NCBI RefSeq assembly: GCF_018127805.1
Contig: NZ_CP072334.1
Location: 2,396,001-2,460,000, forward strand
Length of the DNA: 64,000 bases
Source: Prevotella sp. oral taxon 475
GTDB lineage: Bacteria; Bacteroidota; Bacteroidia; Bacteroidales; Bacteroidaceae
Direction of reading: 5' to 3'
Both the position numbers and the translations under genes were made by a program. Shown one piece after another: positions 1 through 9,176 of this stretch. Every line of letters starts with the position of its first letter. Positions within the stretch are counted from its first letter, which is position 1. The notes under the pieces were generated by a model. The model was not told where the DNA came from, searched no databases, and saw only the letters and a list, made by a program, of their open reading frames with translations.

Positions 1-1178
1 ATATCTACGCTGTGTGTATTTGTATTCAGATATCCGGCATAGGCATAGTAGGGGTCTGCCCAAAAGCCATTACTGCTATATGCATTTCTCAGTGCCACGG
101 CCATGTGCCCCACTTTATCTATAATCACAGCAATGGGCGTTTTTGTTCCGCCAACGCCGCCAAAGGGTGTATCTTTCAGCGTACCAAGACTGCCGTCGCT
201 CATCAAATAGAGAAACGTGGGCTTCATCTTTGCCTTGACGAGATAGGTTTCGTTGGCATCTGCTTCTTTGCTGGTCTTGGTGGGCCGAAGCCAACCGCTA
301 AGTGTCTCTCTAAAGAGGGTTCCACCGGTGAAGTTTACTTGCAGGGCTGCCAGATCGGTCTTGGGTAGGAAATAATGATAATCGGCCGTGGAGGTGTAGG
401 CGTAGTTCTGCCCGTAGTTGGAGGCTGTGTACTTGGCTTCTGTACTGGCAGAGAAGCTGTTTGCCTCGGCCGTCATGGCGGCATTGGTCTTCACGCTGTA
501 GCTTCCATCGGCCGGATTGTAAGACACGGTTTGGGGGATGGGACTCGCCGAACTAATCGTGGCCGTAAGGGCGGGGATATCTTTCTTCACGGTGAGCCGT
601 GTACGTACGCGGACGCCTACATGCTTGGAGGATAGACTGACGGTTTGGTCGGTAGTGCCCAAGGTGATTTGCTGTCTGCCGATACGGGCGGTAGCAGCAT
701 TGGCCAAGGACACTTCAAGTCTGTCGCCAACGGGCACCACTTGGTCGTTGAAGCAAACGAAATCGTAGGTCTGATTCCTTGCCAATTGAATTTCGGTGGG
801 CGATCCTCCGTCGGGCGTAAAACTGGTGGCCGTAAAGGTGCCTTTCATCTCGCCCTGCATCACTCCGCCTTTATAGACACGAATGGTGTAATGCGTAGGA
901 GTGGTCACACCACGGGTGGCGGGTGTAGACTGCTCGGCCGGTTCGTTCTCTACGGTTGTTTCTGCCTCGCAGTCGCTCAGCTCTGTTGTGACGGGAAGGG
1001 AGGGCTGTGCGGCGGCGCGAGTGACTTCGATGTCTGTGCCGAATCCTTCTTCTGCCATACGGAACTGTACGGCTTGCATCGTTATTTTCTGCCCGCTCTC
1101 GTTGTTATCCTCTTTACTGCATGCGGTGAACGCAAGTGCCCCTGCGGTCAGCAGAAGGGCTAATACTATCTTCTTCAT
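1..1178 (-). CDS. surface lipoprotein, fimbrillin-like (cut by window edge)
   Basis: The gene runs off the left edge, so only the first 392 codons are visible. The protein starts with a lipoprotein signal peptide: a short basic start, a hydrophobic stretch and a lipobox ending FTAC, with the lipidated cysteine at residue 20. After this comes an acidic, threonine-rich region and beta-rich sequence without enzyme motifs. This architecture matches the broad family of Bacteroidales fimbrillin-like (Mfa/FimA-type) secreted lipoproteins, which are exported, lipidated and often assembled at the surface. That family call is inferred from overall architecture, not from a diagnostic motif. It lies 16 bases behind a 60-codon ORF and probably shares its transcript. 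The upstream DNA contains a hairpin and a (GT)28 tract that could make expression variable. Confidence 0.6.
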   Translation of the reverse strand, partial: MKKIVLALLLTAGALAFTACSKEDNNESGQKITMQAVQFRMAEEGFGTDIEVTRAAAQPSLPVTTELSDCEAETTVENEPAEQSTPATRGVTTPTHYTIRVYKGGVMQGEMKGTFTATSFTPDGGSPTEIQLARNQTYDFVCFNDQVVPVGDRLEVSLANAATARIGRQQITLGTTDQTVSLSSKHVGVRVRTRLTVKKDIPALTATISSASPIPQTVSYNPADGSYSVKTNAAMTAEANSFSASTEAKYTASNYGQNYAYTSTADYHYFLPKTDLAALQVNFTGGTLFRETLSGWLRPTKTSKEADANETYLVKAKMKPTFLYLMSDGSLGTLKDTPFGGVGGTKTPIAVIIDKVGHMAVALRNAYSSNGFWADPYYAYAGYLNTNTHSVD

Positions 1179-1194
1179 TCTCGGTCTGCTGTTT

Positions 1195-1377
1195 TTATTC
1201 AAATTCATTTTCGTCTCCATCGTCGATGTCTTGTTCGTTATCCCATTCATCTTCATTAAAGCCCGGCGCATTGGGCTTTACTTTCGGGCTGCCGCAGATA
1301 AGACTGGTTTGCTCTACCTCTACCACCTCGCACCAGGGTGCAAGATAGGTTTGCTTTCTAAATTCTTGTTTATTCAT
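1195..1377 (-). CDS. small acidic companion protein of lipoprotein gene
   Basis: A 60-residue ORF directly upstream of the lipoprotein gene, on the same strand, with a purine-rich GAGAGATT just before its ATG. The N-terminal half is basic and hydrophobic and carries a PWCEVVEVEQTSLIC segment with two cysteines. The C-terminal third is strongly acidic (many D, E and N). Short proteins of this style are common ahead of surface lipoprotein genes in Prevotella and relatives; their role is unknown. No signal peptide or membrane segment is visible. The close spacing suggests translation coupled to the lipoprotein. I regard it as a real gene because of position, a good ribosome site and the recognisable composition, not because of a known domain. 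Confidence 0.6.
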   Translation of the reverse strand: MNKQEFRKQTYLAPWCEVVEVEQTSLICGSPKVKPNAPGFNEDEWDNEQDIDDGDENEFE

Positions 1378-1453
1378 AATCTCTCATATTTAGTTGATGA
1401 AAATTGTTCTTATTTCTCCTTTCCGTACCTTGACCAACAGACATGAAAAGAGA

Positions 1454-1483
1454 AGCAAAGGGAACTCCGGAGAGCCCTTTGCT
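1454..1483 (-). terminator. hairpin with U-rich tail upstream of the small ORF
   Basis: Perfect 9-bp arms AGCAAAGGG (1454-1462) and CCCTTTGCT (1475-1483) are followed, reading leftward, by TCTCTTTTC. This looks like an intrinsic terminator. It sits between the (AC)28 tract and the 60-codon ORF, so a transcript starting upstream of the tract would have to read through it. It may end an upstream transcript or act as an attenuator. Confidence 0.55.
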
Positions 1484-1556
1484 AATAGGGGACGCACTCG
1501 TTTCGCGCGCGCGTAGGAAAAAGTGAAAAAGTATTACGCTACCAATAGGTGCGCAT

Positions 1557-1615
<59 letters not shown>

Positions 1616-1813
1616 GCAAATTATTTGGATGCACCAAACAATCGGCAAACAAATTTGCAGCGAAAGTCAACTTTCTCTGCGCCGGCCTTACACCTTTTAT
1701 ATATATACGATATGTAGCATTGCTATTCACGGCGACAAAGGTAGCACTTTCTTAGAGATTGGCCAAATACGGCAAGGGGAATTCTGTGCAGGGGTGGGCT
1801 TTGAAGAGAACGT

Positions 1814-1852
1814 TCATCGGTTCGAGGCATGCGGATGGCCCCGAACCGATGA
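1814..1852 (-). terminator. hairpin after the S9 peptidase gene
   Basis: Perfect 11-bp arms TCATCGGTTCG (1814-1824) and CGAACCGATGA (1842-1852) lie 8 bases beyond the stop codon of the peptidase gene. The U tract is weak, so this is a probable rather than certain terminator. Confidence 0.5.
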
Positions 1853-1860
1853 GAGGTTTC

Positions 1861-4308
1861 TTACAATTGCTTCTCGGGATAAAGGGCATTCCACCACGAG
1901 CCGTCGCCTTGCAGATAGCGGGCCAACCAGGCGAAAATGGTATCTTGCCATTTGATGCGCTTCTGATAATGGGTGATGGTATGGTTTTCGCCGTTCACCA
2001 CCACCAAGGCCGTGGGTCGTCCCAGCAGTTTTAAGGCGGTGAACATCTGAATGCTCTCGCCGATGGGCACATTGGTGTCGGCATTGCCGTGGAGGAAGAG
2101 TAACGGCGTGTGGATTTTCTCGGCGTTGAAGAGCGGGCTTTGGTCTACATAAAGGTCTTTGCGCGTCCATGGATAACTGTTGGCCATCGACACCTCGCTA
2201 TAGGAGTAGCCCCAATAGCCCTCGCCCCAATAGCTGGTGTGATCGCTGATGCCGGCATGCGACACAGCGGCGGCGAAGAGGCGGGTCTGGGTTTGCAGAT
2301 ATTGGGTCATGAATCCGCCATAGGAGGCTCCGATGCACCCCACGCGTTGGGCATCGACATAGGGATGGGCGGCGAGGAAGGCCTGGGTGCCCTCGATGAT
2401 GTCGTCGGCCACTCCCTTCCCGGCAGTGTTGACATGACGAGAAGAATGTTCCTGTCCGAAACCGGCGGCTCCGCTGGGGTTGATCAGATAGACAACGTAG
2501 CCTTGCGCCGCATAGAGGTGCAGAGGATAACGACTTTCGAAAAGGCGACTCACGGGCGAACAACCGCCGTAGTAGTTCACGACGAGAGGGTATTTCTTCG
2601 TGGCATCGAAATGGGGAGGCAGATAGCAACGACCGTAGATGGTGTCGCCACGCGAGGAGAGGAAGTTCCACGGTTGGCAGCGACCAAGGTCTATATCTTG
2701 GAGCTTCTCACGACTGAGGTCTTCTACGAGCGTAGACCGTCCGTTACCGAGTTGCAAGGTGTAGAGTCGGTCAGAATTGGAAACACTCTCGCCCACCCAT
2801 GCTGCCACAGGAGCGTTGCGGGCAAAGCTCACCTGCGAAACGTAATCCTCGGGCACGTCGAACCGATGGAACCGAAGACTCTTGGGGTCGAGCCGGAAGA
2901 GCGAGCGGCAATCTTTGTCGAGCGCGGTGAAGTAGATATGCTGGTCGAAGGCGTTCCAAGAAAAGTCTTCGATGCTGGGGTCGAAGTCTCGGGTGAGAGC
3001 CCGGACGGCTTTCGTACCGATGTCTACGAGGAAGAGCTGATAGTCGAACATATTGGGGATGCGTCCTTCGGGCACGTTTTTCCCAATACCACCGAAAGCC
3101 TCGGGTGCACCTTTCACCAGCAGTCGGGTGGCATCGGGCGAGAAGACGGCCGAAGCGATAAAGCCTTCGTCGTGCAGGAGGCACTCGCTTTGCATGGTGC
3201 GCACGTCGAGCCGATAGAGCGAATAGAGGGTGGTGGGCCGCTGAGTGAGTCGTTCGCGCGTAGTCATCAAGAGAAGGTAGCGACCGTCTTGCGAGATGTC
3301 TTGCAAGGCGACGTTGTGAAAACCGAAGGTGAGTGGGCGGCAGAGTCCTGTTTGCAGGTTGTAGAGCGAGAGGCCCGAGCGTTTTCGCCAGTTCGGTTGT
3401 CGGTCTTCGGGCGAGAGAATCTCGTAGAGGTCGCGGTCTTCCTTGGGCCCCTCTTGTGAAGTGGCCAGCACAAGATAGTCGGCCTGTGGCGAAGGAGTGA
3501 CGGCCCCATCGGGAATGCCGCGGGCCAGCGTCTCCTCGCGTCCGGTGTGCAGGTCGGCGGTGATGAGATCGCGCCCGTTAGGCATCCGTTGCGTAATGCA
3601 GTAACGGTTGGTGTTAGGAATCCAAGCCATCGGTTCGGTGCTCTCGCGTAGGAGGTGCCCCGTTTTGAGGTCGGAGAGCCGCCACAGAGTGCGGGAGCTG
3701 CCGCCTGCTGCCACCTCGTGATAGGTGGCGATGAGGTAGCGACCGTTGGCCGACAAGCTCGTTTGGGTGCACTTTCGTCCGTCCAGAATGTCGGTCAGGG
3801 TGAGCAGGCGACGCTTGTCGGTGCTCACACGAAAGCTCTCATCGGCACCGAGAATGCCGATTTTGAGCGAATCCGTCTGTCCGTTCTGCGAGAGATATTT
3901 AATCACCACGCGGTGGGTTTGCGGAGCGAGGGCGATGTGGGGCGAGGGAAGACGTTTACCGTCGACGTACACCTGAAAGTGTTTCAGACCTCTCACCGAG
4001 AAGCTCACCCGGCGATAGGCTCCATTCTGCACCGAGAACTGCAACAGGTGCAGGGCACAGGGAGCGGGCGAGGTGGGCGTGAGCGCACCGGAAAAGAGCT
4101 GCCCGTCTTGAGCCAGGTCGAGATGCAGCGGCGTGTCGAGCAGACTACTGGGTGTAAAGGGCCTTTGTTGTGCGTCGACGCTGTCGAGCAGTACGGGCCG
4201 TGGCACGTCGAACGGACCGGCATAGCGAAACGTTTTCACCTGAATGTCTTTGGCGGATACCATAGCCGTCATCGTGAGGGCCAGGGCGAAGAGAAGTTGT
4301 TTTTTCAT
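1861..4308 (-). CDS. secreted S9 family (prolyl oligopeptidase-like) peptidase
   Basis: An 815-residue serine peptidase with an N-terminal signal peptide (MKKQLLFALALTMTAMVSAK), so it acts in the periplasm or outside the cell. The middle has the repeating beta-propeller style of dipeptidyl-peptidase-like S9 enzymes. The C-terminal third is the alpha/beta hydrolase domain, with nucleophile Ser662 in GASYGG, Asp744 in HGNADTNVP and His776 in GENHT, a complete triad. Family members remove dipeptides or short peptides from the N-terminus of oligopeptides; the exact specificity cannot be read here. The gene follows the exporter genes on the same strand, 79 bases after the adaptor gene, and ends at a hairpin. 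Start chosen at the signal peptide methionine. Confidence 0.9.
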   Translation of the reverse strand: MKKQLLFALALTMTAMVSAKDIQVKTFRYAGPFDVPRPVLLDSVDAQQRPFTPSSLLDTPLHLDLAQDGQLFSGALTPTSPAPCALHLLQFSVQNGAYRRVSFSVRGLKHFQVYVDGKRLPSPHIALAPQTHRVVIKYLSQNGQTDSLKIGILGADESFRVSTDKRRLLTLTDILDGRKCTQTSLSANGRYLIATYHEVAAGGSSRTLWRLSDLKTGHLLRESTEPMAWIPNTNRYCITQRMPNGRDLITADLHTGREETLARGIPDGAVTPSPQADYLVLATSQEGPKEDRDLYEILSPEDRQPNWRKRSGLSLYNLQTGLCRPLTFGFHNVALQDISQDGRYLLLMTTRERLTQRPTTLYSLYRLDVRTMQSECLLHDEGFIASAVFSPDATRLLVKGAPEAFGGIGKNVPEGRIPNMFDYQLFLVDIGTKAVRALTRDFDPSIEDFSWNAFDQHIYFTALDKDCRSLFRLDPKSLRFHRFDVPEDYVSQVSFARNAPVAAWVGESVSNSDRLYTLQLGNGRSTLVEDLSREKLQDIDLGRCQPWNFLSSRGDTIYGRCYLPPHFDATKKYPLVVNYYGGCSPVSRLFESRYPLHLYAAQGYVVYLINPSGAAGFGQEHSSRHVNTAGKGVADDIIEGTQAFLAAHPYVDAQRVGCIGASYGGFMTQYLQTQTRLFAAAVSHAGISDHTSYWGEGYWGYSYSEVSMANSYPWTRKDLYVDQSPLFNAEKIHTPLLFLHGNADTNVPIGESIQMFTALKLLGRPTALVVVNGENHTITHYQKRIKWQDTIFAWLARYLQGDGSWWNALYPEKQL

Positions 4309-4387
4309 TTTTTGTTAAAGGATAAAAGGGTGTTGACGAAGGAATGAAATAAGGTAGATGGGTAGTCTGGTTACGGGGAGAAGAAGA

Positions 4388-5491
4388 CTAAGAAGCAGAG
4401 GGGGCGGTCTGCTTCGGACCGCGAACCTTTTCTCCAGCCTTCAGTCCGCTTTTGATCTCGATGTCGATACCATCGCTCAGCCCCAGGCTCACCCGTCGCC
4501 GCTCGTAGGTCAGCGTCTTTCCGGTGCCCTTTGCCACGTAGACGAACGCCTCTTTGCCTACGAATTCGACGGCACTCTCGGGAATGGTGAGTGCACCCCG
4601 GGCCTCTGCGAGCACGATTTCGGCATTGGCGCTGTAGCCGCTGCGGATATGTCCGTCCTCACGAGGCTGGACTGCCGCTTTGATTTCAAACTGATTGGCT
4701 CCGTTGCTTTCTACAGCTTTGGGCGAGATGTATTCGAGCCGAGCCGTGAAGCGGAGGTTTTGCAGGGCCCCGACGGTGATTTGCAGCGTCATGCCGGGAC
4801 GGAGACGTCCCACCTCGGTTTCGTCGATGTTGCCTTTGAAGATGAGATCGTGCATGTTGGCCACACTGGCGATGGTGGTTCCGTCGTTGAAGGTATTGCT
4901 CAGGATGACCGAATTGCCCACCTTCACGGGGATATCGAGGATGACACCGGTGATGGTCGATCGGATCAGGGTAGAGCTGGCCTTGGCATTGGCCTTCGAC
5001 ACGCCGTCGCGCACCACCTGGAGGTTGTCTTCGGCTGCGGCAGCCTCTTCCCGAGCCTGTCGGTAGGCTTGATGGATTTTATCGTATTCGTCGGCCGAGA
5101 CGAGCCCCTTATCGAAGAGCTGACGTTGGCGTTCGTGGTCGACTCGGGCCTGTTGCAGGTTGACGCTGGCGAGTCGCACCCGGGCTTGTGCCGCACTGAG
5201 TTGTCCCATGTCGGGAATCACCTTCACTCGGGCTATCACCTCGCCGGCCTGCACCGTCTCTCCGGCCTCTTTGAGGAGGTGGGTGATGATGCCGGAGATT
5301 TGCGGTTTGACGTTCACTTCATTGCGAGGTTCGATACGTCCGGTGATGACGGTGGTCTTACGCAGGTTTTTCACGCAGGCCACCAACTCGGTGTACTGCA
5401 CAGGCTGGGGCTGCGATTTCATCCATAGAAACCAGAATGTGCCCACGAAGAGCAGGACGACGAGCCCTGCAAAGATGATTTTCTTTTTCAT
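4388..5491 (-). CDS. HlyD/MacA-type periplasmic adaptor subunit
   Basis: A 367-residue membrane fusion protein. It has one N-terminal membrane anchor (IIFAGLVVLLFVGTFWFLW), then the lipoyl/barrel-sandwich halves (around VNVKPQISGIITHLLKEAGE and later SSTLIRSTITGVILDI) flanking a coiled-coil hairpin rich in Q, R, A and E at about residues 85-160. A beta-barrel and membrane-proximal domain follow. Such adaptors link MacB-type inner membrane ABC transporters to a TolC-like outer membrane channel; no channel gene is in the window. I start at MKKKIIF rather than the upstream in-frame methionine (5626), because the longer version would translate a block of palindromic repeats. The two permease genes and the ATPase lie upstream in the same direction. 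Confidence 0.9.
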   Translation of the reverse strand: MKKKIIFAGLVVLLFVGTFWFLWMKSQPQPVQYTELVACVKNLRKTTVITGRIEPRNEVNVKPQISGIITHLLKEAGETVQAGEVIARVKVIPDMGQLSAAQARVRLASVNLQQARVDHERQRQLFDKGLVSADEYDKIHQAYRQAREEAAAAEDNLQVVRDGVSKANAKASSTLIRSTITGVILDIPVKVGNSVILSNTFNDGTTIASVANMHDLIFKGNIDETEVGRLRPGMTLQITVGALQNLRFTARLEYISPKAVESNGANQFEIKAAVQPREDGHIRSGYSANAEIVLAEARGALTIPESAVEFVGKEAFVYVAKGTGKTLTYERRRVSLGLSDGIDIEIKSGLKAGEKVRGPKQTAPSAS

Positions 5492-5522
5492 AAAACGTTT
5501 GTTCTTATGTCTGGAAAGTGCG

Positions 5523-5661
5523 TCGTAGGGGTACGAAAGGGCTTTCTTCTGCCCATTTTGCGTTTCGTAGGGGTACGACGCTCTGTTTTTCTTCTTTTCT
5601 TGTTTTCGTAGGGGTACGAAAGGCATTTAGGTCGGCCATTCTGCATTTCGTAGGGGTACGA
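5523..5661. repeat. four palindromes TCGTAGGGGTACGA at 41-42 bp spacing
   Basis: Exact 14-base copies start at 5523, 5565, 5606 and 5648, each with 5-bp arms TCGTA/TACGA around GGGG. Copies 1 and 3 share the right flank AAAGG; copies 2 and 4 share the left flank CCATTyTGCrT, so the block is also two 83-bp units. The spacing of 42, 41 and 42 bp is close to four helical turns, which would put all sites on one face of DNA. It lies in the 255-bp gap between the permease and adaptor genes. It could be an operator array for the downstream adaptor gene or a spreading repeat. Confidence 0.9.
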
Positions 5662-5746
5662 AGACGATTTCGGCTCATTTTCTGCCCAAAACGGGTGGGC
5701 GTATTGCTTATTTTTTCGCTCGTTCGAGGCAGAACGGGAGACGTTT

Positions 5747-6985
5747 TCACTCCTCGCGCATGGCGTCGATGGGTTTAATGTTCATGGCGCGCAGGGCGGG
5801 AGCCAGTCCGGCCAACACACCCAGCAGGCTCAAGGCTCCCGTAGCACCGAGGGCTGTCCAGAAGTCTACCTGAAAATGGGCGGTGACGATGCCGTCGGTG
5901 ATGCTGGCCAACTCGGCCAACTGAAGCACACCCACGGAGAACAACAGACCCGACATCCCGGCCACAGCCGTGAGGAGGATGCTCTCCGAGATGATTTGCC
6001 CCAGAATCTGATGCGGCGTAGCTCCGATGGCGCGGCGGATTCCTATCTCCGTGGTTCGTTCTTTCACCGTCACCATCATGATATTACTCACACCAATGGC
6101 TCCGGCCAGCAGCGTTCCGATGCCCACCATCCAGGCCAGGAGATTGATGCCATGGAAGAGATTGTCGACCATCGAGAAGAGCACTTCCATGTTGAAGGAC
6201 GAGATGGCGCGTTCGTCGGTGGGGTCGATGCGATGGCTTCGAGCGATGACAGCGCGTGCCTGCGGGATGAGCGTGCTCACCTTCACGCCGGGTTGTGCCG
6301 TGAGGCAGGCCATTTGCAGACTGTCGCCTTTGGCATAAGCGCGCTGCATGAGGGTGATGGGTACGCAGACGCTCTCTTCGGCCCGACCGTTGATGTTGAT
6401 TTCGCCTCCACCATAGTCTACACCCACCACCTGGAAGTAGATCTCACCCACGCGGATGCGCTTTCCGCAGGGGTTACCGCCCGCGGGAAAGAGGGACTTA
6501 TACACTTTCTTGCCGATGACGCACACCTTGCGGCTCTGTCGAAGGTCCATCTCGTTGAGGTAACGACCGTAGAAAAGTTGGGGCGTTTCCACTCGGGTGT
6601 AGTTCGGTTCGAGTCCTTTCAATACGCACGTTGTCTTTTCTTTGCCGCACACGGCTGTCTTTCCCCATTCGTTCAGAGTGCCCGTCACGATTTCCAGACT
6701 GGGCACTTGCTGGCGCAGGCGTTCGATATCTTTGTTGGTCATAGCCCAGGCGCGCCCCTTTCTCAGCCCCTCGTAGGGCTTCGTGGTGGGTTGTGCCCAG
6801 ATGATGGCTGCGTTGTTGGCAAATCCTTCGAAGTTGCGCGAGAGAATTTCTCTCAGTCCCTCTCCGCCGCCGATGAGCGAAACGAGCATGAACACGCCCC
6901 AGAACACACCGAAACCGGTGAGGAAACTCCGCGTCTTGTTGCGCGAGAGCGTTTCGAGAATCTCTTTGTAGCGATCTGTTAGCAT
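5747..6985 (-). CDS. MacB-type ABC transporter permease (second of pair)
   Basis: A 412-residue protein with the MacB/FtsX layout. There is an N-terminal membrane segment (SFLTGFGVFWGVFMLVSLIGGGEGL), a large periplasmic domain of roughly residues 45-280, then three membrane segments, with the conserved cytoplasmic-side sequence VKERTTEIGIRRAIGATP before the last two. These proteins transmit ATP-driven mechanical motion to export substrates from the periplasm (peptides, drugs or lipoproteins) rather than forming a classical channel. It is 31 bases downstream of a second permease and is 418/412-residue matched with it, so the transporter is probably a heterodimer. The substrate cannot be deduced. 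Confidence 0.92.
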   Translation of the reverse strand: MLTDRYKEILETLSRNKTRSFLTGFGVFWGVFMLVSLIGGGEGLREILSRNFEGFANNAAIIWAQPTTKPYEGLRKGRAWAMTNKDIERLRQQVPSLEIVTGTLNEWGKTAVCGKEKTTCVLKGLEPNYTRVETPQLFYGRYLNEMDLRQSRKVCVIGKKVYKSLFPAGGNPCGKRIRVGEIYFQVVGVDYGGGEININGRAEESVCVPITLMQRAYAKGDSLQMACLTAQPGVKVSTLIPQARAVIARSHRIDPTDERAISSFNMEVLFSMVDNLFHGINLLAWMVGIGTLLAGAIGVSNIMMVTVKERTTEIGIRRAIGATPHQILGQIISESILLTAVAGMSGLLFSVGVLQLAELASITDGIVTAHFQVDFWTALGATGALSLLGVLAGLAPALRAMNIKPIDAMREE

Positions 6986-7016
6986 CCGTCAATGATCAAT
7001 GGTCTGTTCTCAATTG

Positions 7017-8273
7017 TCAATTACAAAGGGCCTCGATGGGTCGCACGCGGGCTGCTTTTCGAGCCGGAATCAGTCCGGCCAGCGTTCCGGCCACCACGAT
7101 CAGCAGCGTCGCCTCGAGGCAAACGTCGAAGCCCACCGTAGGATTGACAAACACCGACATCTTGAAGACGCCCGCATCCATCTGCATATCGCCCGCCTTG
7201 GCGTCCATATAAAGGTTGGCTGCAATGCCGAGTAGCATACCGATATAGCCGAACAGCGTCGTGATGACAACGCTCTCGAGGATGATGAGCCGCAGAATCG
7301 ACCACGGCGTAGCCCCGATGGCCTTTCGAATGCCGAACTCGCGCGTACGCTCCCTCACCGTGATGAGCATGATATTGCTCACACCCACGATGCCGCTCAG
7401 CAGCGTAAAGATGCCGATCACCCACAGAGCGGTGTGTATCACAGTCACTCCCTGTTGCATTTGCAGAGCCTGCGTGAAGCGATTCCATATCCAAACGGCC
7501 TGCTCATCGTCGGGAGCAACGTTGTGATGGGCATTGAGTCGGCGGCGATAGTGGCGTTCGAAAGCCTCGTTGGCTTCCTTTGTGTCGAGCCCTCGGAAGC
7601 TAAAGACGATGTTGTCGGTCTTGTTTCCCCGTCCGTACATCGTCCGCACGGTGGTGAAAGCCGAGTAACCCTTGTTGTTCATCTCGCTTTGATTATCTTT
7701 ATAGATGCCCACCACCAAGAACGGAATATGCCCCACGCGCACGCTTTGCCCCACGAGCGTCTCGGGATGTCCCGCTGTCAGTTCCTTAGCCATGCTCTCA
7801 CTGAGCACCAACGTCTTGCGTTGTTCTTGCAGATCGAGAGGATCGACGAATCGTCCACAAAGCAACTCCTTCTTGTTAATGTCCATTTCGTTAGGATATA
7901 CGCCGCAGATGCTGCCCGCAACGTAGTTGGAACCGCGCGAAAACGTCTCTCCATTCACCTCCACCTCAGCTCCAACAGTCTCCACATGCTGTGGGAATCC
8001 CGTTCGGGTCTCATCGATATCGACATCGTTCAGCGTGATGGCGCGCCCCTCTTTCAAGCCTTTGTATTCTTTGGCGGTGATTCCACCGCCCGCCACCATC
8101 GAGTTGGCCAGTCGACGGTCCATCTCCTGTCGGTTGGCATTGAGAAGTCCGTTGCCCGCTCCCAGCAGAAAGATGAGCATAAAGATACCCCAGGCCACGG
8201 CAAAGCCCGTCAGAGCCGTGCGCAGTTGATTGCGCCGGACCGTCGACCAGATTTCTGTCAGCAGACTGTACAT
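7017..8273 (-). CDS. MacB-type ABC transporter permease (first of pair)
   Basis: A 418-residue MacB/FtsX-family permease: N-terminal membrane segment (ALTGFAVAWGIFMLIFLLGAG), a MacB periplasmic core domain, and three C-terminal membrane segments with VRERTREFGIRKAIGATPWS, the coupling motif that touches the ATPase. It follows the ATPase gene by 72 bases and precedes the second permease by 31. The paired, non-identical permeases with one ATPase and one adaptor indicate an asymmetric tripartite exporter. No regulator gene is adjacent. Confidence 0.92.
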   Translation of the reverse strand: MYSLLTEIWSTVRRNQLRTALTGFAVAWGIFMLIFLLGAGNGLLNANRQEMDRRLANSMVAGGGITAKEYKGLKEGRAITLNDVDIDETRTGFPQHVETVGAEVEVNGETFSRGSNYVAGSICGVYPNEMDINKKELLCGRFVDPLDLQEQRKTLVLSESMAKELTAGHPETLVGQSVRVGHIPFLVVGIYKDNQSEMNNKGYSAFTTVRTMYGRGNKTDNIVFSFRGLDTKEANEAFERHYRRRLNAHHNVAPDDEQAVWIWNRFTQALQMQQGVTVIHTALWVIGIFTLLSGIVGVSNIMLITVRERTREFGIRKAIGATPWSILRLIILESVVITTLFGYIGMLLGIAANLYMDAKAGDMQMDAGVFKMSVFVNPTVGFDVCLEATLLIVVAGTLAGLIPARKAARVRPIEALCN

Positions 8274-8345
8274 TGTTTTTCCTTTCTTCGTTTTGAATCT
8301 CCCGACCGCTTGTTCATCCTCTTTCGATAGACAAACGGTCCGCCG

Positions 8346-9065
8346 TTACTTCATCACCCCATTCCTTCCGAAAGGCGTAGCATCGTGTTCCCGATTATCG
8401 TCTATCCGCTCGATGAGCCCGTCTTTTATTCGAACGATTTTGTCGGTCTGATTGGCCACACCGCTTTCGTGCGTCACAACGACGGTGGTGATACCCTCTT
8501 CGCGGTTGAGCTGCGTCAAGAGCGTCATCACTTCGAGGCTTGTTTTCGAGTCGAGTGCTCCCGTAGGCTCGTCGGCCAGGATAATTTGTGGGCGCGTGAT
8601 GAGGGCCCGTGCGATGGCCACCCGTTGCTTCTGCCCGCCCGACATCTCGTTGGGATAATGCTCGGCCCATTGCTCTAAGCCCAACCTCTCCAGGTATTGC
8701 AGAGCCATCTGGCGGCGTTTTTTTCTACCCACACCCTGATAGAAAAGGGGCAACTCTACGTTCTCAGCGGCCGTTTTGAAGCCGATGAGGTTGAACGATT
8801 GGAACACAAAGCCGATCATCCGGTTGCGATAGGCTGCCGCCTGTCGCTCGGAGAGATCTCGGATGAGCGTTCCGGCGAGTCGATATTCGCCCGTATCGTA
8901 GTTGTCGAGAATGCCGAGTATATTTAATAAGGTGGATTTGCCCGAACCGGAAGCCCCCATAATCGAGACGAATTCGCCCTCGCCGATGGAGAGAGAGATA
9001 CCCTTGAGCACGTGCAGAGGCTGCGCGCCGAAGTAGGTTTTGTGAATGTCTTTGAGTTCAATCAT
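8346..9065 (-). CDS. MacB/LolD-type ABC transporter ATP-binding protein
   Basis: A 239-residue nucleotide-binding subunit with Walker A GASGSGKST (37-45), Q-loop VFQSFNLI (about 88-95), ABC signature MSGGQKQRVAIARAL (141-155), Walker B IILADEPTGALD (161-172) and H-loop VVVTHE. The MSGGQKQRVAIARAL and ALDSKTS sequences are typical of the LolD/MacB exporter class. It is the first gene of the exporter operon and powers the two downstream permeases from the cytoplasmic side. A good Bacteroidota promoter lies upstream. Confidence 0.95.
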   Translation of the reverse strand: MIELKDIHKTYFGAQPLHVLKGISLSIGEGEFVSIMGASGSGKSTLLNILGILDNYDTGEYRLAGTLIRDLSERQAAAYRNRMIGFVFQSFNLIGFKTAAENVELPLFYQGVGRKKRRQMALQYLERLGLEQWAEHYPNEMSGGQKQRVAIARALITRPQIILADEPTGALDSKTSLEVMTLLTQLNREEGITTVVVTHESGVANQTDKIVRIKDGLIERIDDNREHDATPFGRNGVMK

Positions 9066-9145
9066 ATCCGTCAGACGCAGAAACGTTGATCAAAGTTGCA
9101 GCACCATCCTGTGTTTTTTATGCTTCATACTGGACCTTGATGGGG

Positions 9146-9176
9146 CAAAAATACGAAATCTATCCTTTACAAACAA
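9146..9176 (-). promoter_or_regulatory. promoter of the ABC exporter operon
   Basis: On the - strand, TTG (9176-9174) is followed after 20 bases by TATTTTTG (9153-9146), matching the Bacteroidota primary-sigma consensus TTG ... TAnnTTTG. Transcription would start about 70 bases before the ATPase ATG. Confidence 0.6.

Noticed and set aside
2110..3459. Long + strand open frame opposite the S9 peptidase
   Set aside because: It is the antisense frame of a clearly recognised gene; the protein has no recognisable domain.
5523..5661. Palindrome block as a short CRISPR array
   Set aside because: The repeat is only 14 bases, the intervening sequences are partly repeated themselves (83-bp units), and no cas genes are present.
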